From JALSIF01 sp026981635 [NCBI: bacterium] (GTDB lineage Bacteria > 4484-113 > JALSIF01), in assembly GCA_026981635.1 (NCBI GenBank), contig JALSIF010000297.1, forward strand, positions 1 through 7,050: a stretch of DNA of 7,050 nucleotides. The letters run 5' to 3'. Positions 1-6,092 of the stretch are shown here, piece after piece. How positions within the stretch are numbered: the first letter of the stretch is position 1; the number at the start of each line of letters is the position of its first letter. The notes under the pieces were generated by a model. That model was not told where the DNA came from. It was given only the letters and a program-made list of their open reading frames with translations, and ran no database searches. A program made the translations under genes and the position numbers.

Positions 1-120
1 AGCTCGGGGCTGGAAACCGAAGACAGTTCGCCTACCAGCTCAAACTTCATCTCCCACACCCCTGGTTAGTCCCCGTTTAGGCCCGCCCCGGGGCCCGGGG
101 AGAAATTGCGAGCGCCCATC
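1..120. other. Upstream edge, possible 3' end of a gene
   Basis: Two plus-strand frames are open from the window edge, one stopping with TAG at 67-69 and one with TAG at 78-80, and neither stretch is long enough (about 22 and 25 codons) to choose between. Either could be the C-terminal tail of a gene upstream. Bases 81-100 are a GC-only tract containing CCCCGGGG and CCCGGG palindromes. This could fold, but it is followed by AGAAATT rather than a run of T, so I do not call it a terminator. No product can be named. Confidence 0.25.
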
Positions 121-150
121 TTAGCAACCAACCCCGGTTGGGGATATAAT
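121..150 (+). promoter_or_regulatory. Sigma70-type promoter of the 176-718 gene
   Basis: A perfect -10 hexamer TATAAT lies at 145-150. TTAGCA at 121-126 matches the -35 consensus TTGACA at four of six positions, with an 18-base spacer. The predicted transcript starts near 157, giving a leader of about 20 bases before the ATG at 176. GGGGAG at 167-172 can serve as ribosome binding site, although it sits only 3 bases from the ATG. The -10 is strong and the -35 is ordinary. Confidence 0.5.
128..141. promoter_or_regulatory. Palindrome in promoter spacer (operator candidate)
   Basis: CCAACC at 128-133 and GGTTGG at 136-141 form a perfect 6-base inverted repeat around CC. It sits exactly between the -35 and -10 elements, where a dimeric repressor or a MerR-type activator would bind. 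No second copy of this sequence was seen in the window, so its role is only inferred from its position. Confidence 0.3.
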
Positions 151-175
151 GGAGTAGAGACCTGCGGGGGAGCGT

Positions 176-718
176 ATGGAAAGGCACCAGCAGATTGGCC
201 TTGCCATCTCCACTTTGGTGGCCCTGCTCTTTGGCATCGGGGGCTTCTTCCTCGGCCGCAAGCTCACCCCCGACTGGGACCTCTTGCCCTGGATCCTCTT
301 CTTTAGCGGCATCGCCCTGGTGGCCATGATCAGCCGGGGGATGTGGCGCTCCATCAAGGCGCTGGGCTTTCGCCTCTCCGAGGGGGTCGACCCCAACGCC
401 GCCGCCATTGATCGCTTTGAGGTGGAGCTTAAGGAAAACATCAAGCCCGGAGCCCAGCGGGCCACTGAGCTAAGGGAAAACCCCTTTGAGTTCAAGGTGA
501 TCCTCAAGGACAAGTGGGGGCTTAGGCCCCCCGAGCTCATGATGGAGACCGGCGACCGCGACCTTGCCGAGCGGGCCCACATCACGGTGAAAAACGACCT
601 TGACGAGATGCTCATGATGGACTTCTTTGAGCGCTGGATCTACAACAAGAGCTTTGACTACCTGGACATGACCCCCGAACAGCGCCAGGAGTATCTGCGC
701 ACCCTGGGCCGGCGCTAG
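176..718 (+). CDS. Two-helix membrane protein, unknown function
   Basis: This 180-residue protein is not one I recognise. Residues 7-28 and 36-56 are hydrophobic and form two likely membrane helices joined by a short charged loop (GRKLTPDWD), which places both ends on the same side, probably the cytoplasm. Residues 57-180 form a soluble, charged domain with no cysteines. It contains an acidic and methionine-rich stretch around residues 141-156 (DLDEMLMM) and an aromatic patch around 152-163. The ATG at 176 is the only sensible start: an in-frame TAG lies at 155-157 and a GGGGAG motif just precedes the ATG. The gene is GC-rich with strong third-position G/C, like hisC and plsC, so it looks resident rather than recently acquired. 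It appears to be a single-gene transcript from its own promoter and is followed by a repeat cluster. That it is a true gene is fairly sure; its function is unknown. Confidence 0.75.
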   Translation: MERHQQIGLAISTLVALLFGIGGFFLGRKLTPDWDLLPWILFFSGIALVAMISRGMWRSIKALGFRLSEGVDPNAAAIDRFEVELKENIKPGAQRATELRENPFEFKVILKDKWGLRPPELMMETGDRDLAERAHITVKNDLDEMLMMDFFERWIYNKSFDYLDMTPEQRQEYLRTLGRR

Positions 719-782
719 CCGAAAAGGTCCCCTCATTACCTTCACCCTTGCCCCCAGAAAACCCCTACTCTCCTTTTCCTCA

Positions 783-950
783 CTCCCCCTCCCTGCTTGC
801 GGGGAGGGGGCTGGGGGGTGGGGTCTGCCTGCGGGAAAGAAACCCCTCCCGGCGCTTCGCGCCACCCTCCCCGTTTACGGGGATGGACCAGGGGTGGGGT
901 CTCTCCCCTTCCCCGCTTGCGGGGAGGGGGCTGGGGGGTGGGGTCTGCCC
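783..950 (+). repeat. G-rich hairpin repeat, cluster 1 (three units)
   Basis: The cluster holds three copies of the window's repeat family in the same orientation. Unit 1 has a 9-base perfect stem (785-793 with 802-810), and its guanine tracts at 801-823 read G4-A-G5-CT-G6-T-G4. Unit 2 has the small hairpin GGCGC-TTC-GCGCC (851-863), then CCCCGT-TT-ACGGGG (869-882), and a weaker G-rich tail to about 900. Unit 3 has an 11-base stem (905-915 with 920-930, including one T-G pair) and repeats the G4-A-G5-CT-G6-T-G4 run at 921-943. Just before the cluster, 751-765 (CCCCCAGAAAACCCC) recurs exactly at 5081-5095. Open frames through this stretch are low-complexity readings of the repeat and are not genes. 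The rest of the 719-1069 gap holds the candidate control region of the next gene. Confidence 0.9.
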
Positions 951-1013
951 CTGCAGAAAAAAGTCCCCAGAATTTTTCCCCATCAACGCAACCTGGAGGG
1001 GGTCTCAGGCGGA

Positions 1014-1066
1014 TATATATATGAGGGGATAGTGAGAGCCCCTAGAAAGGGTAGAGAAGGAGGTGA
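1014..1066 (+). promoter_or_regulatory. Leader with strong ribosome binding site
   Basis: AAGGAGGTGA at 1057-1066 is a full-length match to the 16S rRNA anti-Shine-Dalgarno sequence and sets the ATG at 1070, with 6 bases after AGGAGG. Upstream, an AT tract at 1013-1022 (ATATATATAT) could supply a -10 element, but no -35 is recognisable at the right distance, so the promoter is weakly supported. AGGGG at 1024-1028 and CCCCT at 1039-1043 form a small inverted repeat in the leader. Confidence 0.5.
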
Positions 1067-1069
1067 GGC

Positions 1070-1446
1070 ATGAAGAGCCTTAAGGTAAAAGTGCTGTTGG
1101 TACTTCTCCTAGCCTTCTCTCTACTTACGGCTGATCAACAACAGCCAGTCTCTTCTGCGACCTGCAAACAGGTTGTGGAAATCTGGAGATCTGTACCCTA
1201 CGCCTGTACAGCACCTGTACCGGAGAATATTGGTACAACTGGTTTCAGGACCGAGATGTAGAAGATCCATGCGGATGTTACCTAGGAACCACCAACTATC
1301 CCGTTGAATTCAAGTGGTATACAACATGTTACGAAGATTGTGGAGTGCCAAGTCAATCTGGAATTGTAAAGACTACAATGGATGTAGAAAATTTGTCTAT
1401 CTGTTTAACCCACATAGTATGCAATTATGGAGAATGCCCTGATTAG
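1070..1446 (+). pseudogene. Secreted Cys-rich small protein, frameshifted
   Basis: From the ATG at 1070 the frame gives a signal peptide (residues 1-20: Lys-rich start, then LLVLLLAFSLL) and about 43 further residues before TAG at 1259-1261. A second frame is open from 1135 to the TAG at 1444-1446. It has no usable early start codon, yet it reads like a genuine cysteine-rich exported domain, with motifs such as STCTGEYWYNWF, PCGCYLG and CYEDCG. The two frames must once have been joined. An imperfect 11-base tandem duplication (1203-1213 and 1214-1224, 9 of 11 identical) lies in the overlap, and dropping one copy restores one frame of 121 residues with nine cysteines. The frameshift may be a true mutation or a base-calling error. 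The gene is AT-richer than hisC and plsC, which suggests transfer. It is followed after 52 bases by the lipoprotein gene and probably shares its transcript. I recognise no family; the role is unknown, probably in the cell envelope or outside the cell. Confidence 0.65.
1203..1224 (+). repeat. 11-base imperfect tandem duplication
   Basis: CCTGTACAGCA (1203-1213) is followed directly by CCTGTACCGGA (1214-1224), with 9 of 11 bases identical. A third CTGTAC lies at 1191-1196. A gain of 11 bases shifts the frame by exactly the amount that separates the two open halves of the gene around it. Confidence 0.6.
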
Positions 1447-1498
1447 CGCAAAAGAACTTTCTCTTATTGGGCAGAATCCAAAATAAGGAGGGACTTAA

Positions 1499-2305
1499 AT
1501 GGCAAAAGTGGAAGCAAGAAAAAGTGGGATCAGCTTGAAAAGGAGAGGGGCAATCTTGGCTACTTCCATAATTTTATTAGTATCGGTTCTTTTTAGCTCT
1601 TGTAATTTAAGCTCAGATGGTTCAGCAAAGTCTTCCTCCCAGAGGAATCAGGCAGGAAATGACGCCGTAGCCAAGCAAAACTACGAACTTGGCCTGAAGC
1701 TCTCCCGGCAGAACAAGACCATCTACCTCCCCCCCGGACACCCGCTGCTTGATCGGGAAAAGAACATCAACCAGCAGCTCTCCCTGGCCCGCTCCTGGAA
1801 GCCAACCCAGGCCGTCCCCTTCTCTCCCGAGCTTCCCGCCTCCTTTGCCGAGCTTTCCGAACAGGAAAAGGAGATCGTGCTAAACCTTGACCCCACCGTA
1901 GGCCGGGTGGGGACACTGCTGACCCACCACTTCACTAAGCTTGCCGCAAAGTGCAAGGAGCCAAGTTTTGCCAACCTGGCAGGCAGCCTGCGAGGAGTCT
2001 CCACCATGGTGGAAGAGATCAACGACCCCGAGGCCTTCCTCACCAACCCCCTCACCGGCAAGCCCTACCAGCTCACAAGTCCGGAAAAGATCCCTGGCAA
2101 CATCTACATCAAGCTGCTTGCCCGCGAGGAGCTTGAGGAGTTCCTTCAGGAAAATCCCAAGTTGCACATCAAGACTGATCCGACGCCCCCCCGGTCCTGG
2201 CTCTTCGTCCGCATCTGGGGCCCCGAGCGGGTCATCTATGAGATGATCCTTAGCGAGGCCACCGCCGGCCCCTGTGCCACCTACCCAACTCCGGCTGGGG
2301 AATAA
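1499..2305 (+). CDS. Lipoprotein with pseudopilin-like motif
   Basis: This 268-residue protein has a basic N-terminus, a hydrophobic segment at residues 18-33 and a lipobox-like LFSSC ending at Cys35, so it is probably a lipoprotein anchored on the outer face of the membrane. Phe at position -3 is not the commonest choice. Residues 36-60 are a Ser/Gln/Asn-rich linker. The body (about 60-268) has only Cys152 and Cys259. Around residues 183-203 it reads NPLTGKPYQL followed by PGNIYI, which resembles the motif seen in the heads of type II secretion or type IV pilus pseudopilins, but there is no prepilin cleavage site. AAGGAGG at 1485-1491, 7 bases before the ATG, fixes the start. It lies 52 bases after the frameshifted Cys-rich gene, probably in one operon. 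Bases 1499 to about 1680 are AT-rich while the remainder is GC-rich, so the gene may be a mosaic. The export call is good; the function is unknown. Confidence 0.7.
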   Translation: MAKVEARKSGISLKRRGAILATSIILLVSVLFSSCNLSSDGSAKSSSQRNQAGNDAVAKQNYELGLKLSRQNKTIYLPPGHPLLDREKNINQQLSLARSWKPTQAVPFSPELPASFAELSEQEKEIVLNLDPTVGRVGTLLTHHFTKLAAKCKEPSFANLAGSLRGVSTMVEEINDPEAFLTNPLTGKPYQLTSPEKIPGNIYIKLLAREELEEFLQENPKLHIKTDPTPPRSWLFVRIWGPERVIYEMILSEATAGPCATYPTPAGE

Positions 2306-2356
2306 GAGCCCCTTTACCTGGGTTGACGAGGGTCCCTCCCCCGCCCGAATACTCCC

Positions 2357-2488
2357 ACTCCTCCCGGCGCTCTGCGCCACCCTCCCCTCACGAGGGGAGG
2401 GAAAAAGAATCTCCCCCTCCCCGCCTGCGGGGAGGGGGCTGGGGGGAGGGGTTTGCCTGCGAGGAGGGGCTAGGGGTGGGGTTTGCCC
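2357..2488 (+). repeat. G-rich hairpin repeat, cluster 2
   Basis: This is the clearest full unit of the family, in order: GGCGC-TCT-GCGCC (2366-2378), then a perfect 10-base stem with a 2-base loop (2380-2389 with 2392-2401), an A-rich spacer, and a perfect 12-base stem with a 2-base loop (2413-2424 with 2427-2438). The right arm merges into guanine tracts G4-A-G5-CT-G6-A-G4 at 2429-2451. A shorter G-rich half unit (about 2462-2488) ends in TTTGCC, as many units do. Neither strand carries a T-run after a stem, so no intrinsic terminator is called. The cluster lies between the lipoprotein stop and the hisC promoter. Confidence 0.9.
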
Positions 2489-2508
2489 CGGGGTAGGGCC
2501 CTCCTTAG

Positions 2509-2514
2509 TACAAT
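2509..2514 (+). promoter_or_regulatory. -10 element for a leaderless hisC mRNA
   Basis: TACAAT matches the -10 consensus at five of six bases and lies exactly 6 bases before the ATG of hisC. A transcript starting 7 bases after a -10 would begin on the start codon. No Shine-Dalgarno sequence fits between them. There is no clear -35 at 16-18 bases, where the sequence is GC-rich repeat margin. The same spacing is seen before dapB. Confidence 0.45.
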
Positions 2515-2520
2515 CGGGGC

Positions 2521-3636
2521 ATGGACTTTGCCAAGCTCGCCAACCCCCAGATACTGCGCATCAAGCCCTACGTGCCGGGCCGGCTGATAGAAGAGGACAT
2601 CCTCAAGCTTGCCTCCAACGAGAACCTGCTCGGCCCCCCCGAGTCGGTGGTCAGGGCCCTCTGCGAGCACGCCACCATGGTCAACTACTACCCCGACAGC
2701 GACTGCCAGGAGGTGCGCCAGGCCCTGGCCGACCACTGGGGCATCACCCCCGAGGAGATCATCATGGGAAACGGGGCGGTGGAGCACATCTACAACGTCT
2801 GCACCGCCTTCATAAGCCCGGGCGAGAAGGTGATGTTCCCCTGGCCAAGCTTTGCCATCTTCCACATCGCCGCCACCATCCAGGACGCCCACCTTGAGAT
2901 GGTCCCTCTCACCCCCGACTTCCAGTTTGACTTTGACCTCCTCATCCAGCGCTACCGGGAGTTTTCGCCCAAGCTCATCTTCCTAAACAACCCCAACAAC
3001 CCGACCGGCTCCTGGTTCAGCGAGCAGGAGCTGGTCCGCCTCCTTGAGGCGGTGGACCCCGAGCATACCCTGATCTTTCTGGACGAGGCCTACGTCCAGT
3101 TCGTGGACGCAGCCGACTTTCCCGACTCCCTCAAACTCAGGCGGGAGTTTCCCAACCTGGTCATCCTTCGCACCTTCGCCAAGATCTACGGCCTTGCTGG
3201 CCTTCGCATCGGCGCCCTCATCGGCCCCCCCCAGTTCATTGACCTCATAAACCGGGTACGCGACCCCTTCAACGTAAACCGCCTCGCCCAGGTGGCCCTG
3301 CTTGCCGCCCTGAAGGACGAGGCCTACTACCAGAAGAGCCGCGAGCTGGTCATCCGCGACCGCAACTACCTGATGCAGAAGTTTGATGAGCGGGGCATCC
3401 GCTACGTCCCCACCCAGACCAACTTCCTCTTCTTTGACTCCGGGGTGGACGGCGAGGAGCTGTTTAGGCGCATGATGGAGGAGGAGAAAATCACCATGCG
3501 CCCCATGACCGGCTACGGACTGCCCAGCTGGTTCAGGGCCTCGGTCCCCTCCGACCTTGCCCAGTGCGACCGCTTCCTGGAGGCCCTGGAACGCCAGCGC
3601 ACCCGGCTCATTGAAGAGGGACTTGCGGTAGGCTAG
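2521..3636 (+). CDS. hisC: Histidinol-phosphate aminotransferase
   Basis: This 371-residue protein is a fold-type I, PLP-dependent aminotransferase of the HisC family (usually about 350-370 residues). It is cytosolic and moves an amino group between L-histidinol phosphate and 2-oxoglutarate in histidine synthesis. The family marks are present in order: LASNENLLGP (30-39), NNPNNPTG (156-163), DEAY (188-191), the PLP lysine Lys221 in RTFAKIYGLAGLRIG (217-231), and the substrate-carboxylate arginine region WFRASVP (337-343). The usual LRxTIG is changed to FRASVPSD near the C-terminus. HisC-family enzymes in Clostridia often sit with aromatic-acid genes and may also transaminate phenylpyruvate or prephenate, so the substrate is less sure than the family. 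The ATG at 2521 lies directly after a -10-like element with no Shine-Dalgarno site. Six bases separate its stop from plsC, so the two genes are co-transcribed. Confidence 0.92.
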   Translation: MDFAKLANPQILRIKPYVPGRLIEEDILKLASNENLLGPPESVVRALCEHATMVNYYPDSDCQEVRQALADHWGITPEEIIMGNGAVEHIYNVCTAFISPGEKVMFPWPSFAIFHIAATIQDAHLEMVPLTPDFQFDFDLLIQRYREFSPKLIFLNNPNNPTGSWFSEQELVRLLEAVDPEHTLIFLDEAYVQFVDAADFPDSLKLRREFPNLVILRTFAKIYGLAGLRIGALIGPPQFIDLINRVRDPFNVNRLAQVALLAALKDEAYYQKSRELVIRDRNYLMQKFDERGIRYVPTQTNFLFFDSGVDGEELFRRMMEEEKITMRPMTGYGLPSWFRASVPSDLAQCDRFLEALERQRTRLIEEGLAVG

Positions 3637-3642
3637 CCCAAG

Positions 3643-4350
3643 GTGGGAGTACTGGGACCAGGGGGACGTCTGCTCTACCGGATAAGCCGCCGCTTCGTCT
3701 ACCGCTGGGCAAACGACTGGTTTGAGCTTAGCTACTCGGGGATAGAAAACATCCCCCCAAGCGGCCCCCTTATCGTGGCCTCCAACCACCTAAGCCACCT
3801 GGACCCCCCCATCGTGGGCCTCATGATCCCCCGCTACGTCTTCTTCATGGCCAAGACCGACCTTTTCCGCACTCCCCTGCTTAGTCTGTGGATGAAGATG
3901 ATCAAGACCATCCCGGTGAGGCGCGGCGGGGGCGGCCGCCAGGCCCTGGAGATCGCCCTGCGCTACCTTGCCCAGGGGGAGGCGGTGTGCATCTTTCCCG
4001 AGGGGACCCGCAGCCCCGACGGCCGCCTGCGCCGGGGGCGAAGCGGTGTGGTGGTGCTTGCCCTCAGAAGCGGTGCCCCCATCCTGCCGGTGGCGGTAAC
4101 CGGCACCGAAAAGGCCTTGCGCAAGGGCTCGCGCAAGATAAACCGCGGGGTCTCCATCGCGGTGCGCTACGGCAAACCCTTCACGGTAAGCCTGGACGGC
4201 AAGATAGACTGGAACGACCCCCCCCTGGAGGAGATCCGCGACCGGGCCCAGCTGGTGATGGCGCGCATCGGCGCCCTCCTCCCCCCCTCCTACCAGCCCC
4301 ACCACCCGGAGGAGGTCTACGGGAGGTACCTGGATGAGGTAAAAATCTAG
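3643..4350 (+). CDS. plsC: 1-acyl-glycerol-3-phosphate acyltransferase
   Basis: This 235-residue protein belongs to the PlsC/LPLAT family, which acylates lysophosphatidic acid to phosphatidic acid at the cytoplasmic membrane. The catalytic H-x4-D motif is NHLSHLD (residues 48-54, His49 and Asp54). A second block around residues 87-94 (IKTIPVRR) and the substrate-binding FPEGTRS (118-124) follow, then the fourth block ILPVAVTGTE (147-156). The size matches the short bacterial PlsC form. The GTG at 3643 begins 6 bases after the hisC stop and has no convincing ribosome binding site, so translation may depend on coupling with hisC. In many Clostridia plsC follows cmk in a group downstream of aromatic-acid genes; here it directly follows hisC, which may reflect loss of the genes between. 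It converges on the minus-strand gene ending at 4392, with 41 bases between and no visible hairpin terminator. An acyltransferase call is secure; the exact acceptor is not. Confidence 0.9.
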   Translation: MGVLGPGGRLLYRISRRFVYRWANDWFELSYSGIENIPPSGPLIVASNHLSHLDPPIVGLMIPRYVFFMAKTDLFRTPLLSLWMKMIKTIPVRRGGGGRQALEIALRYLAQGEAVCIFPEGTRSPDGRLRRGRSGVVVLALRSGAPILPVAVTGTEKALRKGSRKINRGVSIAVRYGKPFTVSLDGKIDWNDPPLEEIRDRAQLVMARIGALLPPSYQPHHPEEVYGRYLDEVKI

Positions 4351-4391
4351 GCAGTACATCTATCATTCAATTTTTATATTATAAGATTATC

Positions 4392-4703
4392 TTAACTATA
4401 AATCACAATTATATTTACAATAATCATAATTAGGTAAAGAAATGAAACAACTAAGAACAGTAACAAGATATATACATCTCTCAAGTTACCCCTTGTAATC
4501 TTTACAAATAACAACTCTGTGATCACTGCAGATATTAAACCTGCAAGCGAAATGAAAATAAGATAGGAAGTTAATTTATCATATAAGAATAATGTTTTCT
4601 CTGTTTTTACTATCCATTCATAAAATATCCCATACAGCATCAGTGGAGTGACAATCAAAGCCGCTTTTACTAGATGCTTGTTTAAGTGCTTATCTAGGTT
4701 CAT
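4392..4703 (-). CDS. Small three-helix membrane protein, unknown
   Basis: This 103-residue protein is nearly all membrane helices: about residues 12-32, 44-66 and 76-102, joined by short loops (VKTEKTLFLYDK and KITRGNLRD). The positive loop before the last helix suggests a cytoplasmic location. The start is the ATG at 4703, not an in-frame start 20 codons upstream, because AAGGAGG (4717 down to 4711) stands 7 bases ahead of it and would otherwise lie inside the coding region. Base composition is strongly AT-rich, unlike hisC and plsC beside it, which points to separate origin or transfer. No family is recognised. Small three-helix proteins of this kind include immunity proteins and transport subunits, but nothing here supports either. 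It is possibly translated with the 34-residue frame upstream. Confidence 0.6.
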   Translation of the reverse strand: MNLDKHLNKHLVKAALIVTPLMLYGIFYEWIVKTEKTLFLYDKLTSYLIFISLAGLISAVITELLFVKITRGNLRDVYILLLFLVVSFLYLIMIIVNIIVIYS

Positions 4704-4734
4704 TACCTCTCCTCCTTGCCCTGAGGATAAGTTA

Positions 4735-4763
4735 CTATTACCACATCTGCTTCCCCTTGTCAA
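4735..4763 (-). promoter_or_regulatory. Possible promoter for the 4703-4392 gene
   Basis: On the minus strand TTGACA (4763 to 4758) is a perfect -35. Seventeen bases on is TAATAG (4740 to 4735), a poor -10 with three of six matches. The TTGACA could equally be coincidental, because it falls within the 34-residue frame ending at 4738. Confidence 0.3.
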
Positions 4764-4842
4764 GGAGTTGCGAGGAAATTCTCGCGACTGTATTACCCAT
4801 TTCAGCCGAGCTTGCCCTCGTCCCTCTCAGTTTGATGTTCAT
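4738..4842 (-). CDS. Possible 34-residue peptide or gene remnant
   Basis: An ATG at 4842 with AGAGGTGG just upstream opens a 34-residue frame ending in TAG at 4740-4738. The peptide is basic with a plausible amphipathic stretch (MGNTVARISSQLLDKG, residues 15-30). It ends 34 bases before the start of the membrane-protein gene, in the same direction. It could be a small upstream peptide, a remnant of a longer gene lost to the repeat cluster, or chance. No family is recognised. Confidence 0.25.
   Translation of the reverse strand: MNIKLRGTRASSAEMGNTVARISSQLLDKGKQMW
4767..4788. promoter_or_regulatory. Inverted repeat beside the TTGACA element
   Basis: GTTGCGAG (4767-4774) and CTCGCGAC (4781-4788) are inverted copies with one mismatch (T against G) around GAAATT. 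The site abuts the candidate -35 at 4758-4763. It could be an operator for the minus-strand gene, or simply part of the 34-residue frame. Confidence 0.25.
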
Positions 4843-4907
4843 ACCACCTCTGTTCTTCTTCTGTCTTGCCTGCAAATGTTTTACCACCCTCACTGCCTGC
4901 GAGGTCT

Positions 4908-5227
4908 CACCCCTCCCGGCTCCCTGACGGCAACCACCTCCCCTCACGAGGGGAGGGAAAAGAAGATTCCCCTCCCTGTTTGCGGGGAGGGGCCAGGGGA
5001 GGGACCCCTCCCCCTCCCTGCTTGCGGGGAGGGGGCTGGGGGGTGGGGTCTTGAACACCAGGGAGGGGAATCCGGCTTATCCCCCAGAAAACCCCACCCG
5101 GCGCTCCGCGCCACCCTCCCCTCACGAGGGGAGGGAAAGAAAAATTCCCCTCCCCGCCTGCGGGGAGGTGCTAGGGGAGGGGTCTGCCTGCCGGGAGGGG
5201 GTCGGGGGGAGGGGTCTGCCCTGCGGA
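4908..5227 (+). repeat. G-rich hairpin repeat, cluster 3 (largest)
   Basis: This is the longest cluster, with four to five units in the common orientation. The left unit (4909-4999) has CTCCCGGCTCCCTGACGG, a 9-base stem (4937-4945 with 4948-4956) and an 8-base stem (4969-4976 with 4985-4992). It is nearly identical over about 60 bases to 6689-6750. Next comes a unit with a G4-A-G5-CT-G6-T-G4 run at 5026-5048. A third begins at CCCCCAGAAAACCCC (5081-5095) and continues with GGCGC-TCC-GCGCC (5100-5112), a perfect 10-base stem (5114-5123 with 5126-5135) and a 9-base stem (5149-5157 with 5160-5168). The last has G3-A-G5-TC-G6-A-G4 at 5193-5214. Together with 4843-4907, which shows no gene or clear signal, this fills the gap between the two minus-strand genes. 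Long open frames here on both strands are Pro/Arg/Gly-rich readings of the repeat. Confidence 0.9.
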
Positions 5228-5271
5228 GAGGGGGCATGCTTAACCTAGAACAGAAGCTGGGACTTTGACTG

Positions 5272-6087
5272 CTAGTACCGGTAGACCGGACTAAGCGGCT
5301 CCAGCCAGTTCACCACATAGTCCATGCAGGCTGGGACCCTGCTTCCTTCCGGCATATCTCTCCACCTGATCTCCAACCGGTTGCTGTGGAAGGTAAGCTG
5401 GACCACATTCTCGGGTCCCTCCCCAATGGTGAGGGGCTCTCTGCCCCAGGGGTCGGAAAGCTCCCCCTCATAGACCTCAAACCCGTTGCGGATCAGAAAG
5501 TCCCTCACTTCGGGCCAGGAGACTGGCCAGCGCGGCCCCTCAGTCATGAAATAAAGGTTGTAGGCAAACCGGATCTGGTGAGCCATGGAATAGAAACGGC
5601 CAAAAGCCTCCCACTCCCGCTCATCCATCCCGGATTCGGTGCGATACTCCCAAGGGTAACAAACAAAGACATCAGGCCTGTGGACTTTCCTGGCTCCCTG
5701 CTGAGAAACCCAGTCTTGATAGCGCCTGCTTAGGGTGGTAGCTCCTCCTTGGAATGAAAACTCGCTTCCATCGTAGTTGATCACCCTGGCAAAGAGCCAT
5801 GCCTCATCGGGAGACTTGAGCTCATATCGTTCCTCAGGAAGGGGGAGGTCGTAGAGCAACCACCCTTCCCCTTTGAGTTGCTGCCAGTTCTGGGGAAGCC
5901 GATCGTAGAAGAGCCCATAAAGCTGCAGGAGGCTCTGCTTCTCTCCTGCCACCATCCTAGTGACCAGAAAGCCCACCGGTTGAAGCACATCACCGCTCCG
6001 GGCAGAGCCCTCTTCCGACCAGCCCACTCCCCCAATCAGGCCAAATGCAACTACCCCAAGAAGCCAAAACCAGACCCACTTGCCCAT
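5272..6087 (-). CDS. Exported protein with pseudopilin-like segments
   Basis: This 271-residue protein is exported: residues 4-22 are hydrophobic (WVWFWLLGVVAFGLIGG), with likely signal-peptide cleavage near GWS. It has two cysteines, Cys143 and Cys254. Two segments look alike in pattern: LYGLFYDRLPQNWQQLKGEG (56-75) and, at 177-203, aromatic residues then W-P-x-S-W-P-E-V with L-I-R-N-G-F. The second continues into SDPWGREPLTIGEG (211-224), which resembles the DPWG motif of pseudopilin heads. No prepilin peptidase site is seen. I start at the ATG at 6087 rather than the GTG three codons upstream, because that GTG is part of the AGGAGGTGA ribosome binding site. It follows the 12-cysteine protein by 42 bases, so one operon is likely from the promoter near 6650. 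The stop at 5272 is close to repeat cluster 3. No family can be named. Confidence 0.75.
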   Translation of the reverse strand: MGKWVWFWLLGVVAFGLIGGVGWSEEGSARSGDVLQPVGFLVTRMVAGEKQSLLQLYGLFYDRLPQNWQQLKGEGWLLYDLPLPEERYELKSPDEAWLFARVINYDGSEFSFQGGATTLSRRYQDWVSQQGARKVHRPDVFVCYPWEYRTESGMDEREWEAFGRFYSMAHQIRFAYNLYFMTEGPRWPVSWPEVRDFLIRNGFEVYEGELSDPWGREPLTIGEGPENVVQLTFHSNRLEIRWRDMPEGSRVPACMDYVVNWLEPLSPVYRY

Positions 6088-6092
6088 CTTTC

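Noticed and set aside
783-950. The stems in the repeat clusters as intrinsic terminators
   Set aside because: The perfect GC stems are followed by A-rich or G-rich sequence on the plus strand and have no T-run after them on the minus strand, so they lack the required U tract.
1070-1446. Programmed -1 frameshift in the Cys-rich gene
   Set aside because: No X-XXY-YYZ slippery heptamer in the correct phase occurs in the overlap (1135-1258), and the 11-base tandem duplication explains the shift more simply.
2274-2897. A plus-strand open frame across the repeat and the start of hisC
   Set aside because: It reads repeat sequence as low-complexity Gly/Pro/Arg, then runs out of phase within hisC, whose motifs are unambiguous.
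2357-5227. The repeats as a CRISPR array
   Set aside because: Units are modular and vary in length, there are no regular unique spacers, and no cas gene is near.
4648-5268. Long open frames through cluster 3 on both strands
   Set aside because: They are Pro/Gly/Arg-rich readings of GC-rich repeats in several frames at once, with no start signals or domain patterns.
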